64,000 bases of DNA from positions 4,216,001 to 4,280,000 of the forward strand of contig NZ_JAHLZZ010000001.1 in NCBI RefSeq assembly GCF_018967845.1, read 5' to 3'. The notes beneath the pieces were generated by a model, which worked only from the letters and a program-made list of their open reading frames with translations, was not told the origin of the DNA and did not search any database. Source of the stretch: Hymenobacter siberiensis. Its GTDB lineage: Bacteria; Bacteroidota; Bacteroidia; Cytophagales; Hymenobacteraceae. Numbering within the stretch: position 1 is the first letter of the stretch; each line of letters opens with the position of its first letter. Shown here piece by piece: positions 47,344 to 55,997 of this stretch. Made by a program: the position numbers and the translations under genes.

Positions 47344-48495
47344 TTACGCGAAATACTCCTTTACTTTCTCGAAGAAGCCTTTCTCGTTCTTGCCGGGGTG
47401 GGGCGTGAAGTTGTCCGAGTCGCGCAGCTTCTCCAGCAGCTCACGCTCCTGGTTGCTCACGTTTTTGGGCGTCCACACGTTCAGGTGGATAAGCTGGTCG
47501 CCGCGGCCGTAGCCGTTCAGGTCTTTGATGCCTTTGCCACGCAGGCGCAGAATTTTGCCCGGCTGGGTGCCGGGGTCCACCTTAATTTTTACCTTGCCCT
47601 CGATGGTGGGCACTTCCAGACTCGCACCCAGGGCCGCATCCACAAACGAGATGTATTGCTCGAACATGATATTGTTGCCGTCGCGCTTCAGGAACTCGTG
47701 CGGCTCCTCCTCAATCTGAATGAGCAGGTCGCCGGGCACGCCGCCGCGCTCGGGGAAGTTGCCTTTGCCGTTCATGCTCAGTTGCATGTCGTTGGCCACG
47801 CCGGCGGGGATATTGATGGGAATCACTTCCTCGTGCAGTTGGCGACCTTCGCCCTTGCACACGTCGCAGGTGCTCACAATGGTTTTGCCTTCGCCGTTGC
47901 AGGTGGGGCAGGTGCTGCTGCTCACCATCTGGCCGAGCATGGTGTTCACCACGCGTTTGATCTGGCCCTGGCCCTGGCAGGTAGGGCAGGTTTTCATATC
48001 GGTGCCATTTTTGGCCCCGGTGCCGCTGCACGGCTGGCAGGCCACGTAGCGCTTCACCTTGATTTTCTTCTCGACCCCGTTGGCGATTTCCTCTAAATCA
48101 AGCTTCAGCTTGATGCGCAGGTTTGAGCCCTTCTTCTGGCGTCGGCCGCCGCCCTGGCGGCCGCCCCCAAAGAAGCCTTCGAAGCCACCGCCACCGCCGC
48201 CACCGAAAATATCGCCGAACTGCGAGAAGATATCCTCCATGTTCTGCGGGCCACCGCCGCCGCCGCCGCCCATACCCTGGTGGCCATACCGGTCGTAGCG
48301 CGCGCGCTTGTCGGCGTTGCTGAGAACTTCGTACGCCTCGGCCGCCTCCTTGAATTTGTCCTCGGCCGTGGGGTCGTCGGGGTTCTTGTCAGGGTGGAAT
48401 TTGATTGCCATCTTCCGATAAGCCGACTTAATAACGTCGCCTTCCGCCGTTTTGGTAATGCCTAATACCTCGTAATAATCGCGCTTCGTAGCCAT
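47344..48495 (-). CDS. dnaJ: Chaperone DnaJ
   Basis: A 383-residue Hsp40 that delivers substrates to DnaK and stimulates its ATPase. The J domain carries HPD in IKFHPDKNPDD. A Gly-rich stretch (GGGGGGGPQNMEDIF, GGGGGGFEGFFGGGRQGGG in pieces) follows. The zinc region has the four CxxCxGxG repeats (CQPCSGTG, CPTCQGQG, CPTCNGEG, CDVCKGEG). C-terminal beta domains and FTPHPGKNEKGFF close the protein. It follows grpE in the same direction, with a family A palindrome between. Confidence 0.97.
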   Translation of the reverse strand: MATKRDYYEVLGITKTAEGDVIKSAYRKMAIKFHPDKNPDDPTAEDKFKEAAEAYEVLSNADKRARYDRYGHQGMGGGGGGGPQNMEDIFSQFGDIFGGGGGGGFEGFFGGGRQGGGRRQKKGSNLRIKLKLDLEEIANGVEKKIKVKRYVACQPCSGTGAKNGTDMKTCPTCQGQGQIKRVVNTMLGQMVSSSTCPTCNGEGKTIVSTCDVCKGEGRQLHEEVIPINIPAGVANDMQLSMNGKGNFPERGGVPGDLLIQIEEEPHEFLKRDGNNIMFEQYISFVDAALGASLEVPTIEGKVKIKVDPGTQPGKILRLRGKGIKDLNGYGRGDQLIHLNVWTPKNVSNQERELLEKLRDSDNFTPHPGKNEKGFFEKVKEYFA

Positions 48496-48508
48496 CTTTT
48501 TTATGTTT

Positions 48509-48608
48509 GAACGTCATGCAGAGCGCAGCGAAGCATCTTGCTGGCAGTCACCAACTCAATCGTTCAACGAAGCGGGCAAGATGCTTCGCTGCGCTCTGCA
48601 TGACGTTC
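48509..48608. repeat. Long palindrome, family A, between grpE and dnaJ
   Basis: GAACGTCATGCAGAGCGCAG then CGAAGCATCTTGC and the exact complement (GCAAGATGCTTCGCTGCGCT then CTGCATGACGTTC); spacer about 34 bases. A near-perfect member of the family. Confidence 0.94.
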
Positions 48609-48641
48609 TTCTATTTTTTCAACTCAATTCAAACCCTAAAA

Positions 48642-49214
48642 TTACTGCCCAAGCACCACTTTGGCGTGGCGAATAACCTTGTCGCCCAAATAATAGCCTT
48701 GCTCCACCACGTCCACGATTTTCCCTTTCAGGTCATCGCTCGGCGCAGGAATCTGGGTGATGGCCTCGTGCAGCTCGGCATCGAAGTCGCCGCCCTGTGC
48801 TTCCATGGCGGTCAAACCCTTTTGCTGCAAGGTTTTGTTCAGCTTGCCCTGAATAATTTCGATGCTCTCACGCACGGCATTGGCATCGGTGGTAGCCTGA
48901 GTGGCGTTGCGGGCGCGCTCGAAATCATCGAGCACGGGCAGCAGGGCCACCATCAATTCCTGGTTGGCGGTTTTGAACAGGTCGATGCGCTCCTTGCTGG
49001 TGCGGCGCTTGTAGTTCTCAAACTCGGCGGCCAGGCGCAGGTACTTGTCTTTGATTTCGGCCAGCTCAGCGTCGGTGCGGGAGGCCTCGGGCTGGGGCGC
49101 GCCGGTGGCGGTCATGTCCGGGTCGGTGCTTTCGCCGTCGGCCATTTCGCCAGCTACGTGGGTGGGGTCGGCGGTCAGGTTGTCGTCCTCGGGGAGATTT
49201 TGCTCGTTAGCCAT
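48642..49214 (-). CDS. grpE: Nucleotide exchange factor GrpE
   Basis: About 190 residues starting MANEQNLPEDDNL; an in-frame GTG 33 bases upstream is possible but less likely. The acidic N-terminal 60 residues are followed by the coiled coil ELAEIKDKYLRLAAEFENYK then RRTSKERIDLFKTANQELMV, ending with LMVALLPVLDDFERARNA. The beta domain at the C-terminus has MEAQGGDFDAELHEAITQI then GKIVDVVEQGYYLGDKVIRH, the conserved tail. It ejects ADP from DnaK. dnaJ follows. Confidence 0.94.
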   Translation of the reverse strand: MANEQNLPEDDNLTADPTHVAGEMADGESTDPDMTATGAPQPEASRTDAELAEIKDKYLRLAAEFENYKRRTSKERIDLFKTANQELMVALLPVLDDFERARNATQATTDANAVRESIEIIQGKLNKTLQQKGLTAMEAQGGDFDAELHEAITQIPAPSDDLKGKIVDVVEQGYYLGDKVIRHAKVVLGQ

Positions 49215-49352
49215 TTGCGGAAATATTCGTCGAAAGGGGTTTTTCACGGGGTTAGCCGGTTAGTCAGGCTTCGGGCGCAAGGAGTGGGCCAAAGGGACGT
49301 GGGCTGCCATAGTGGCACTTCATGTACTTTGCGCCATTTCTACTATAATCTC

Positions 49353-49925
49353 ATGCAAAACCTCGATTTTGATTCACTTAATAAAGCTCACAAAAGCGAA
49401 TATTGGTGCGACACTTTTGCTTACTGGCTGCTGATTCTGAAAGACCCGCAAAACGTGTTTGCGAAAGAAGCTGAAGAAGCTTGTGCTGCCATGTCATTTC
49501 AGTTCGATGTTGAAGGCCAAGCACAAAACATGGAAATGCTAATTGGAGACGCTGAATTAATACCGTCTGTATTTACTCCGATTGCACCGGTCACTTTAGC
49601 ACTACGCTGGTCACCTTTCCCCGCAGCAATCAAAGCTTTAGGGTCGCCGCTACACTTTGATGTTAAAAGCGGGGAATCGTTAGCGGTTTTCAATCCAATA
49701 ACTCAACCCAAAGTGGCTAGCTTTAGCCCTGACGAACATCACTTTGCATTCCTACTTCAACACGTTTGCAGCCGTGCTATACAATCAAGTGCTTTAGTTC
49801 TGCTAGTCGGCTCACCCGGTTGGGATTATGAATCAGAGGATTTCATCGACGAACAACCAGATTTACAAAATCTGATGCGTGAACTCGGTTTCGCTTACAC
49901 TCACAGAAAGCCGGTGGAAACCTAA
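49353..49925 (+). CDS. Protein of unknown function, lower GC than neighbours
   Basis: A 190-residue soluble protein (MQNLDFDSLNKAHKSEYWCD, AYWLLILKDPQNVFAKEAEE, PAAIKALGSPLHFDVKSGES, FSPDEHHFAFLLQHVCSRAI, SPGWDYESEDFIDEQPDLQN). No recognised domain. It lies on the plus strand between grpE and obg, which are both on the minus strand, and its codon use is visibly richer in A and T than those core genes. It was therefore probably acquired. It resembles the low-GC gene pair at 34718-35430 in being small and acidic, but no sequence similarity is evident. Confidence 0.7.
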   Translation: MQNLDFDSLNKAHKSEYWCDTFAYWLLILKDPQNVFAKEAEEACAAMSFQFDVEGQAQNMEMLIGDAELIPSVFTPIAPVTLALRWSPFPAAIKALGSPLHFDVKSGESLAVFNPITQPKVASFSPDEHHFAFLLQHVCSRAIQSSALVLLVGSPGWDYESEDFIDEQPDLQNLMRELGFAYTHRKPVET

Positions 49926-49928
49926 TTC

Positions 49929-50918
49929 TTATTCATGCAGCGCCTTCCAAATCATGTCCTTCAGCGGCGTGATATTCTTATTCGTGAGGCTGGAAATGAA
50001 GATGGCGGGCACCTCGGCCGGGAGCGTCTGGCGGATTTCGGCCTCCAATTCCTCGTCAATCATGTCGGATTTGGTGATGGCCAGCAGGCGCTTCTTGTCC
50101 AGCAGGTCGGGGTTGAACTGCTCCAGCTCGCCGATTAGCACCTTGTATTCGGCATCGATATCGGGCGAGTCGCAGCTTATCATGAAGAGCAGCATGGAGT
50201 TGCGCTCGATGTGGCGCAGGAAGCGGGTACCCAGGCCCTTGCCCTCGGCCGCGCCCTCGATGATGCCGGGAATGTCGGCCATCACGAACGATTTGTAGTC
50301 GCGGTAAGCCACCACGCCCAAATTAGGTACCAGGGTAGTGAATGCGTAATCAGCAATTTTGGGCTTGGCGGCCGACACTACGGAGAGCAGCGTGCTCTTG
50401 CCCGCGTTGGGGAAGCCCACGAGGCCCACGTCGGCCAACAGCTTCAGCTCCAGGATTATGATGGCTTCGATGGCCGGCTCGCCGGGCTGCGCGTACTCCG
50501 GGGCCTGGTTAATGGAGTTCTTGAAGTGGTCGTTGCCCCAGCCGCCGCGCCCGCCGGGCACGAGGACGAGCCGCTGGCCGTGCTCCGTGATTTCCAGCAG
50601 TTGGGTGCCGTCGGGGTCGCGGGCCACGGTGCCGAGGGGCACTTGCAGCACGATATCAGCTCCCTGCGCGCCGCTGCGCAGGTTTTCGCCTCCGCCGTCG
50701 CCGTCTTTGGCGAATACGTGGCGCTGGTACTGCAGGTGCAGCAGCGTCCAGAGTTGCGAGTTGCCTTCGAGGATGATGTGGCCGCCGCGGCCGCCGTCGC
50801 CGCCATCGGGGCCGCCGTTGGGCAGGCCCTTGGCCCGGAAAAAGTGGTGCGAGCCGGCACCGCCTTTGCCCGAACGGCAGATGAGTTTGACGTAGTCGAT
50901 GAAGTTACTGGAGGCCAC
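49929..50918 (-). CDS. obgE: Obg-family GTPase
   Basis: A 329-residue ribosome-associated GTPase. The Gly-rich Obg fold comes first (KGGAGSHHFFRAKGLPNGGP, DGGDGGRGGHIILEG). The G domain has G1 GFPNAGKSTLL, G3 ADIPGIIEGAAEGKGLG, G4 ITKSDMID and G5 ISSLTNKNI. There is no long C-terminal extension. It works in ribosome assembly and stress control. Gene order obg-adk-hpt is conserved in this phylum. Confidence 0.97.
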   Translation of the reverse strand: MASSNFIDYVKLICRSGKGGAGSHHFFRAKGLPNGGPDGGDGGRGGHIILEGNSQLWTLLHLQYQRHVFAKDGDGGGENLRSGAQGADIVLQVPLGTVARDPDGTQLLEITEHGQRLVLVPGGRGGWGNDHFKNSINQAPEYAQPGEPAIEAIIILELKLLADVGLVGFPNAGKSTLLSVVSAAKPKIADYAFTTLVPNLGVVAYRDYKSFVMADIPGIIEGAAEGKGLGTRFLRHIERNSMLLFMISCDSPDIDAEYKVLIGELEQFNPDLLDKKRLLAITKSDMIDEELEAEIRQTLPAEVPAIFISSLTNKNITPLKDMIWKALHE

Positions 50919-50925
50919 GGGATTG

Positions 50926-51040
50926 GGTTATGGGTTATGGGTTAAAAGTTATGAGTTGGATTTGGGGGTAACGAAATGAGTTATGAACTCCGGGCTATGC
51001 GCCCGAAACTCATAACTCATAACTTTTAACTCATAACTGG
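50926..51040. repeat. Inverted repeat of TAACTCATAAC type between obg and adk
   Basis: GGGTTATGGGTTATGGGTTA then AAAGTTATGAGTT on the left and AACTCATAACTCATAACTTT then TAACTCATAAC on the right are imperfect complements, with an inner pair GAGTTATGAACTCCGGG / CCCGAAACTCATAACTC. It fills the gap between adk and obg. It belongs to a different repeat type from families A-C. Confidence 0.75.
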
Positions 51041-51049
51041 CGCAGCCTG

Positions 51050-51673
51050 CTACGCCTTTACTTCTTTGGTCACTGCCGTCGGGGTTTCGGGGGCAGCCAC
51101 TTTATTCTTGTCAATCAGCCCGCAGATTTGGCCGAAAATATCGTCAATCGGGCCAATGCCGTTCAGAGCGTGGAATTTGTTTTGGGCGGCGTAGTAGCCG
51201 GCTACCTGGGCGGTTTCGGTGTTGTACACCGTCACGCGGCGGCGGATTTTGGTTTCGTCCTGGTCGTCGGGGCGGTTGCTGGTTTTGCCGCGTTCCAGCA
51301 GGCGCGTCACCAGTTCTTCCTCCTGCACTTCGAGCGCAATCATGCAGCCAATGTGCGTGTTGTGCTCGGTCATGAGGCGGTCGAGGCTTTCAGCCTGGGC
51401 CACGGTGCGCGGGAAGCCATCGAAGATGAATCCGCCGACCTGCGGATTATTTTTCAACGCACTACCAATCATCCCGATAACCACAGAATCGGGCACGAGC
51501 AGGCCTTCGTCCATGAGCTTTTTAGCTTGCAGACCAAGGTCGGTACCCTGCGCAATCTGGGCGCGTAGCAGGTCGCCGGTGCTCAGGTGCACGAGGTTGT
51601 AGTGGGTGATGAGTTTCTGGCTCTGGGTTCCTTTGCCGGCGCCGGGAGGGCCGAACAGCACGATATTCAACAT
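51050..51673 (-). CDS. adk: Adenylate kinase
   Basis: A 207-residue nucleotide kinase converting ATP + AMP to 2 ADP. P-loop GPPGAGKGTQ is at residues 8-17. HLSTGDLLRAQI (AMP site), DGFPRTVAQAESLD and the LID region RGKTSNRPDDQDETKIRRRV follow; the LID has no Cys, so zinc is not bound. The C-terminus KVAAPETPTAVTKEVKA is a short extra tail. It sits between hpt and obg in the same direction. Confidence 0.97.
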   Translation of the reverse strand: MLNIVLFGPPGAGKGTQSQKLITHYNLVHLSTGDLLRAQIAQGTDLGLQAKKLMDEGLLVPDSVVIGMIGSALKNNPQVGGFIFDGFPRTVAQAESLDRLMTEHNTHIGCMIALEVQEEELVTRLLERGKTSNRPDDQDETKIRRRVTVYNTETAQVAGYYAAQNKFHALNGIGPIDDIFGQICGLIDKNKVAAPETPTAVTKEVKA

Positions 51674-51748
51674 GTAGAAGACGCGTTGCGCGAGGGAGGT
51701 GATTTAGGTGGGTTTGGGCAAGTTACTCAATCGGAGGCAGAAACGTTG

Positions 51749-52288
51749 CTACACAGCTACGTATACATCGGCCAGATTGCGGCCTAAGCCGTCGTAGTCA
51801 AGGCCGTAGCCGACCACAAAGTCGTTGGGGATTTCCTGGGCCACGTAGCGCACCGATAGGTCGTGCCGCAGGCTGGCAGGCTTGAAAAACAGCGCCGCAA
51901 TCTCGACCGAAGCCGGGCCTTTTTCCAACAGTGTGGGCAGCAGGTGGTGCATGGTAGTGCCCGTGTCCACAATATCCTCCACGATGATGAGGTGGCGGCC
52001 CTGCACTTCTTCGCGCAGACCCAGAATTTCCTGCACCACACCGGTACTATCGGTGCCCTCATAAGAGGCCACGCGAATGAAGACAATCTCGCATTCGCCC
52101 ACGAAGCGCTTCAGCAAATCGGAAGCAAACATGAACCCGCCGGTGAGCACGACCACGAATAAGGGCTTTTGCCCGGCATAGTCGGCACTGAGGCGGGCAC
52201 CCAGGCCGGCTACGACTTCATCCAACTGAGCAGCCGATAGATACGGCCGAAATTCCTTGTTATGGATGGTGATGTGGGAGTGGCCCAT
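51749..52288 (-). CDS. hpt: Hypoxanthine phosphoribosyltransferase
   Basis: A 179-residue purine salvage enzyme making IMP or GMP from hypoxanthine or guanine and PRPP. The PRPP motif is IIVEDIVDTGTTMHHLL. FVVVLTGGFMFASDLLKRF is the N-terminal loop, and ASYEGTDSTG is the flexible catalytic loop. NDFVVGYGLDYDGLGRNLAD holds the purine-site C-terminal segment. It begins the minus-strand hpt-adk-obg run. Confidence 0.95.
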   Translation of the reverse strand: MGHSHITIHNKEFRPYLSAAQLDEVVAGLGARLSADYAGQKPLFVVVLTGGFMFASDLLKRFVGECEIVFIRVASYEGTDSTGVVQEILGLREEVQGRHLIIVEDIVDTGTTMHHLLPTLLEKGPASVEIAALFFKPASLRHDLSVRYVAQEIPNDFVVGYGLDYDGLGRNLADVYVAV

Positions 52289-52446
52289 GCGGCGCGGGAG
52301 GGGTGTAATGAGGATGCAAAGCTACAGCCGGAATCGGCCGCCACGTCAACCTTACCCCCCTCCCGCATTTCCGGAGAGCGCCGTACCCGGCAGGGCACAT
52401 GCCCCGCAGTGGTTCCGTGGGATTGACGCGGCGGATGAAACCGCCC

Positions 52447-54711
52447 CTACTCTATCGTCCGCAACGCCGTGTAAATCACGCGGGCCGCAGCTGGCACAAA
52501 GGCTTCGGCGTAGCGAACGTGGGGCTGCAGAGTGGCTTCGATACGCTGCTTTTCCATCTGCACGGGGGCCATGCCGCGCTCGCCGCCTTTTTCGGCAATG
52601 TGCGGCGCGATAACCAGCGACACGATGCTCATCAGCTTAATGAGGATGTTCATGCTCGGGCCGGAAGTATCCTTGAAGGGGTCGCCCACGGTGTCGCCGG
52701 TGACGGAGGCTTTGTGCGCGTCGGAGCCTTTGTATTGCATCACGCCGTCCACCATCACGCCTTTCTCGAAGGACTTTTTGGCGTTGTCCCACGCCCCACC
52801 AGCGTTGCTCTGGAACATGGCCATGAGCACGCCGCTCACCGTGACGCCGGCCAGCAGGCCGCCCAGCACCTCAGGCGACGACGCATTTGAGAACAAGCCC
52901 CGGCAACCAAACCCCACGATAATGGGCGTGAGCAGGGCGATAGCGCCCGGTAAAATCATCTCCCGGATAGCCGCCTGGGTCGAAATAGCTACGCATTTCT
53001 CATACTCTGGCCGGCCGGTGCCTTCCATAATACCCGGAATTTCACGGAACTGCCGGCGCACTTCCTGCACCATGGCCATGGCGGCCCGGCCCACGGCGGC
53101 AATGGCCAGCGAGGAAAAAATGAACGGAATCATGGCCCCGATGAACACGCCGGCCAGCACGGGCGCTTTGCTGATATCGATGGACGTAATGTTGGCCGTG
53201 CCCATGAAAGCGGCGAACAGGGCCAGCGAAGTAAGCGCGGCTGAGGCAATAGCAAAGCCCTTACCGGTGGCGGCGGTGGTGTTGCCCACGGCATCCAGAA
53301 TATCGGTACGCTCGCGTACTTCCTTGGGCAGTTCGCACATTTCGGCGATGCCGCCGGCGTTGTCGGCAATGGGGCCGAATGCGTCGATGGCCAGCTGCAT
53401 GGCGGTGGTGGCCATCATGCCGGCGGCGGCAATGGCCACGCCGTAGAGGCCCGCCGCTTCGTAGCTAAGCACGATGCCGGCCGCCAGTACCAGAATGGGC
53501 AGCACCGTAGATTCCATGCCCACGGCCAGCCCGCCGATGACGGTAGTAGCGTGGCCCGTGCTACTTTGCTGAATGATGCTATTGACCGGGCGCTTGCCCA
53601 TGGCCGTGTAATACTCAGTGATGATGCTCATCAGCGTGCCCACCACGAGGCCTACCAGCACGGCGTAAAAGACGTGCATGGCATCGAAGCTGATGCCGCG
53701 AATGGTGAAATTACCGGTCGGCAAAATCCACATAATCAAGCCATAGGCACCGGCTGCTGACACGACCACTGAGATATAGTTACCAGTATTGAGGGCGCCC
53801 TGCACGTTGCCACCTTCCTTCACCCGCACGCAGAGAATGCCAATGAGCGAGGCGATGATGCCCATGCCCGCAATGGCCATCGGCAGGAAGATGGGCGAGA
53901 GGCCGCCGAACTGGTCATTGGTCACGGTTACTTCGCGCCCCAGTACCATAGTAGCCAGAATAGTAGCCACGTAGGAGCCAAACAAGTCGGCTCCCATGCC
54001 GGCCACGTCGCCCACGTTGTCGCCAACGTTGTCGGCAATGGTGGCGGGGTTGCGGGGGTCGTCCTCCGGAATGCCGGCTTCGACTTTGCCCACAAGGTCG
54101 GCCCCTACATCGGCCGCTTTGGTGTAGATGCCGCCGCCCACGCGGGCAAACAGGGCAATGCTTTCGGCCCCGAGCGAAAAGCCGGTGAGAACTTCGAGGG
54201 CTTTTTCCATCTCCTGCCCATTAGCCATGCCACTGGGCACAAACATCTTATAGAACACAATAAAGAGTGAGCCCAAGCCCAGCACCGCCAGACCGGCTAC
54301 TCCCATACCCATCACCGAGCCGCCCGAGAACGACACGTTGAGCGCGGTACTAAGGCTGGTTTTGGCCGCCTGCGCAGTGCGCACGTTGGCTTTGGTGGCG
54401 ATTTTCATCCCGATGAAGCCGGCCAGCGCCGAGAAAACGCCGCCAATCAAGAAAGCAATGACGATAACGGGGCTGGAATTGCCGCTCGTGCTACCCAGAT
54501 AGAACAGGAAGGCCCCAGCAATAAGGCCAAATAAGGCCAGCACCTTGTATTCGGCCTTAAGAAAGGCGATGGCCCCATCGGCAATGTAGCCGGCGATGGT
54601 GGTCATGCGCGCGTCACCAGCATCTTGTTTCGTCACCCAGCCGGCACGCAGCCAGGTATAGAGCAAGGCAAAAACACCCAATAAGGGCACAGCGTAGAGG
54701 AATGGCGTCAT
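52447..54711 (-). CDS. hppA: Membrane-bound ion-pumping pyrophosphatase
   Basis: A 754-residue protein with about 16 TM helices. It splits pyrophosphate to pump sodium or protons. The substrate signature is DVGADLVGKVEAGIPEDDPR then NPATIADNVGDNVGDVAGMG. A second acidic site includes DAFGPIADNAGGIAEM. In NTTAATGKGFAI an Ala stands at the site that distinguishes K+-dependent types (usually linked with Na+ pumping) from the K+-independent ones, which have Lys. The C-terminal ...DTVGDPFKDTSGPSMNIL is the conserved last catalytic helix. It is transcribed alone. Confidence 0.95.
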   Translation of the reverse strand: MTPFLYAVPLLGVFALLYTWLRAGWVTKQDAGDARMTTIAGYIADGAIAFLKAEYKVLALFGLIAGAFLFYLGSTSGNSSPVIVIAFLIGGVFSALAGFIGMKIATKANVRTAQAAKTSLSTALNVSFSGGSVMGMGVAGLAVLGLGSLFIVFYKMFVPSGMANGQEMEKALEVLTGFSLGAESIALFARVGGGIYTKAADVGADLVGKVEAGIPEDDPRNPATIADNVGDNVGDVAGMGADLFGSYVATILATMVLGREVTVTNDQFGGLSPIFLPMAIAGMGIIASLIGILCVRVKEGGNVQGALNTGNYISVVVSAAGAYGLIMWILPTGNFTIRGISFDAMHVFYAVLVGLVVGTLMSIITEYYTAMGKRPVNSIIQQSSTGHATTVIGGLAVGMESTVLPILVLAAGIVLSYEAAGLYGVAIAAAGMMATTAMQLAIDAFGPIADNAGGIAEMCELPKEVRERTDILDAVGNTTAATGKGFAIASAALTSLALFAAFMGTANITSIDISKAPVLAGVFIGAMIPFIFSSLAIAAVGRAAMAMVQEVRRQFREIPGIMEGTGRPEYEKCVAISTQAAIREMILPGAIALLTPIIVGFGCRGLFSNASSPEVLGGLLAGVTVSGVLMAMFQSNAGGAWDNAKKSFEKGVMVDGVMQYKGSDAHKASVTGDTVGDPFKDTSGPSMNILIKLMSIVSLVIAPHIAEKGGERGMAPVQMEKQRIEATLQPHVRYAEAFVPAAARVIYTALRTIE

Positions 54712-54873
54712 AAAAAGCGAATGGGTGGGAAAATGTGATTTGAGCGGTTTTCGGTTCGCAAAATAGCGGAAATACTATTGGATACAACCTTTTCGAGTAA
54801 CGCCTTTATTAAAAGCACCTTGCCGGGCTCATCAGGCTTGGCAAACGCTTGTGGGCAAGTATTCAGATTGCAC

Positions 54874-54916
54874 GAAAAAAGGCCTGATTTGAATTCCTCA
54901 AATCAGGCCTTTTTTC
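54874..54916. terminator. Strong bidirectional terminator
   Basis: A perfect 19-bp stem (GAAAAAAGGCCTGATTTGA and complement) around ATTCC. T runs flank both sides. It lies between hppA and the peptidase gene, about 46 bases past the peptidase start region on the minus strand side and probably serves read-through in either direction. Confidence 0.88.
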
Positions 54917-54962
54917 ATCGGCTTTATCGCATCGCCGGGAGCCGAACCAGCACCGAAGCCGG

Positions 54963-55883
54963 TTAAAGCTTCTGCATCAAGACTTGGTAGAGCGCCAGCA
55001 TGCTGGCAATGTCGCCCTTATCTACCAACTCATCGGGCGAGTGCACATGGTCTTCGGGCGCCCCCACGAAGCACCAGTCCCAGGGCGCAGCGGCGTGTTG
55101 CAGTTCCTTGGCATCGGAGCCTCCGCTGCCTTCTACCTCCAGCTGGTGGGGGATGCCCGAATCTATCGCAATGGCCCGGATGCGGTCCACGTACGCCCGG
55201 CGCGGAATGAGCGAGTCGCGTAGCGAGATGGCGCAGCCTTGGCCGGCGTGCACGCCCTCAGTTACCCAGGTGATATCAGAAATCAGGGCCTGGCGCACGC
55301 CGTAGGTCTCGTAAATGTATTTGGCGAGATAGGCCACAGAACCGCCGCCGTGCTCTTCCCAGCACGAAAAGGCAATAATGCCGTGCTCCAGCGTTTCGCA
55401 CAGGCGCAGGGCGTTCCACACGCCGAGGCGGTTATCGAGGTAGCAGCTTTGCACGGTGGTGGCCGTTTCGCGGAAGTCGCAGTAGAAGGTGAGCTCCGTG
55501 CCCCGGTCAATATCGCGGTGGAACGCGTAACCCAGTTCCCCGGTTTCTTCGTCAACGGTTAATGTACAGTCTACTTCTCCTTGCGAATCCTTTCCTACCA
55601 GGCGGTAACCTGCTTCGGCCTGCGGGCCTCCAATTCGCACCAATTGCCGGCCGTAGCGCACCGTGAAGCCGATGCTGTCGAGGTGGGCAAAAACGGCCGT
55701 ACGGGGCTTCCCGAACACCAGCAGAATGCAGTCCTGGAACCGCTCATCGGCGATAATCCGGGGCTGATGCAACCAGGCAGCCTGCTGCTGCCGGACGTAA
55801 TCAAGCACAAATTTGGTGAGTGCAGCCTCGTTGCCGGCGGGGGCCGGCAGGCGGCAAAGCGAGTGGAGCAGGTGCATAAGCAA
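54963..55883 (-). CDS. M42/M20-family metallopeptidase
   Basis: A 306-residue zinc aminopeptidase-type enzyme, somewhat shorter than typical M42 members (about 340-360). Metal ligands are visible in TAVFAHLDSIGFTVR (His, Asp), QSCYLDNRLGVWNAL (Asp), FSCWEEHGGGSVAYL (the Glu pair, base and ligand), ALISDITWVTEGVHAG (Asp) and EDHVHSPDELVDKGDI (His). The middle PDZ-like domain of M42 seems reduced, which explains the length. It probably acts on short peptides in the cytoplasm. No signal peptide is present. Confidence 0.87.
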   Translation of the reverse strand: MLMHLLHSLCRLPAPAGNEAALTKFVLDYVRQQQAAWLHQPRIIADERFQDCILLVFGKPRTAVFAHLDSIGFTVRYGRQLVRIGGPQAEAGYRLVGKDSQGEVDCTLTVDEETGELGYAFHRDIDRGTELTFYCDFRETATTVQSCYLDNRLGVWNALRLCETLEHGIIAFSCWEEHGGGSVAYLAKYIYETYGVRQALISDITWVTEGVHAGQGCAISLRDSLIPRRAYVDRIRAIAIDSGIPHQLEVEGSGGSDAKELQHAAAPWDWCFVGAPEDHVHSPDELVDKGDIASMLALYQVLMQKL

Positions 55884-55997
55884 GAGGAAATACGGCCAAA
55901 GCTAAGGCAAACTCCGTACTTTAGCAGGCCCATTTCCTCTACTTCCCAATTCGTGCTGGAAGAACAACGGTTTGGGGCTGCTATCTACTCTCATTCT

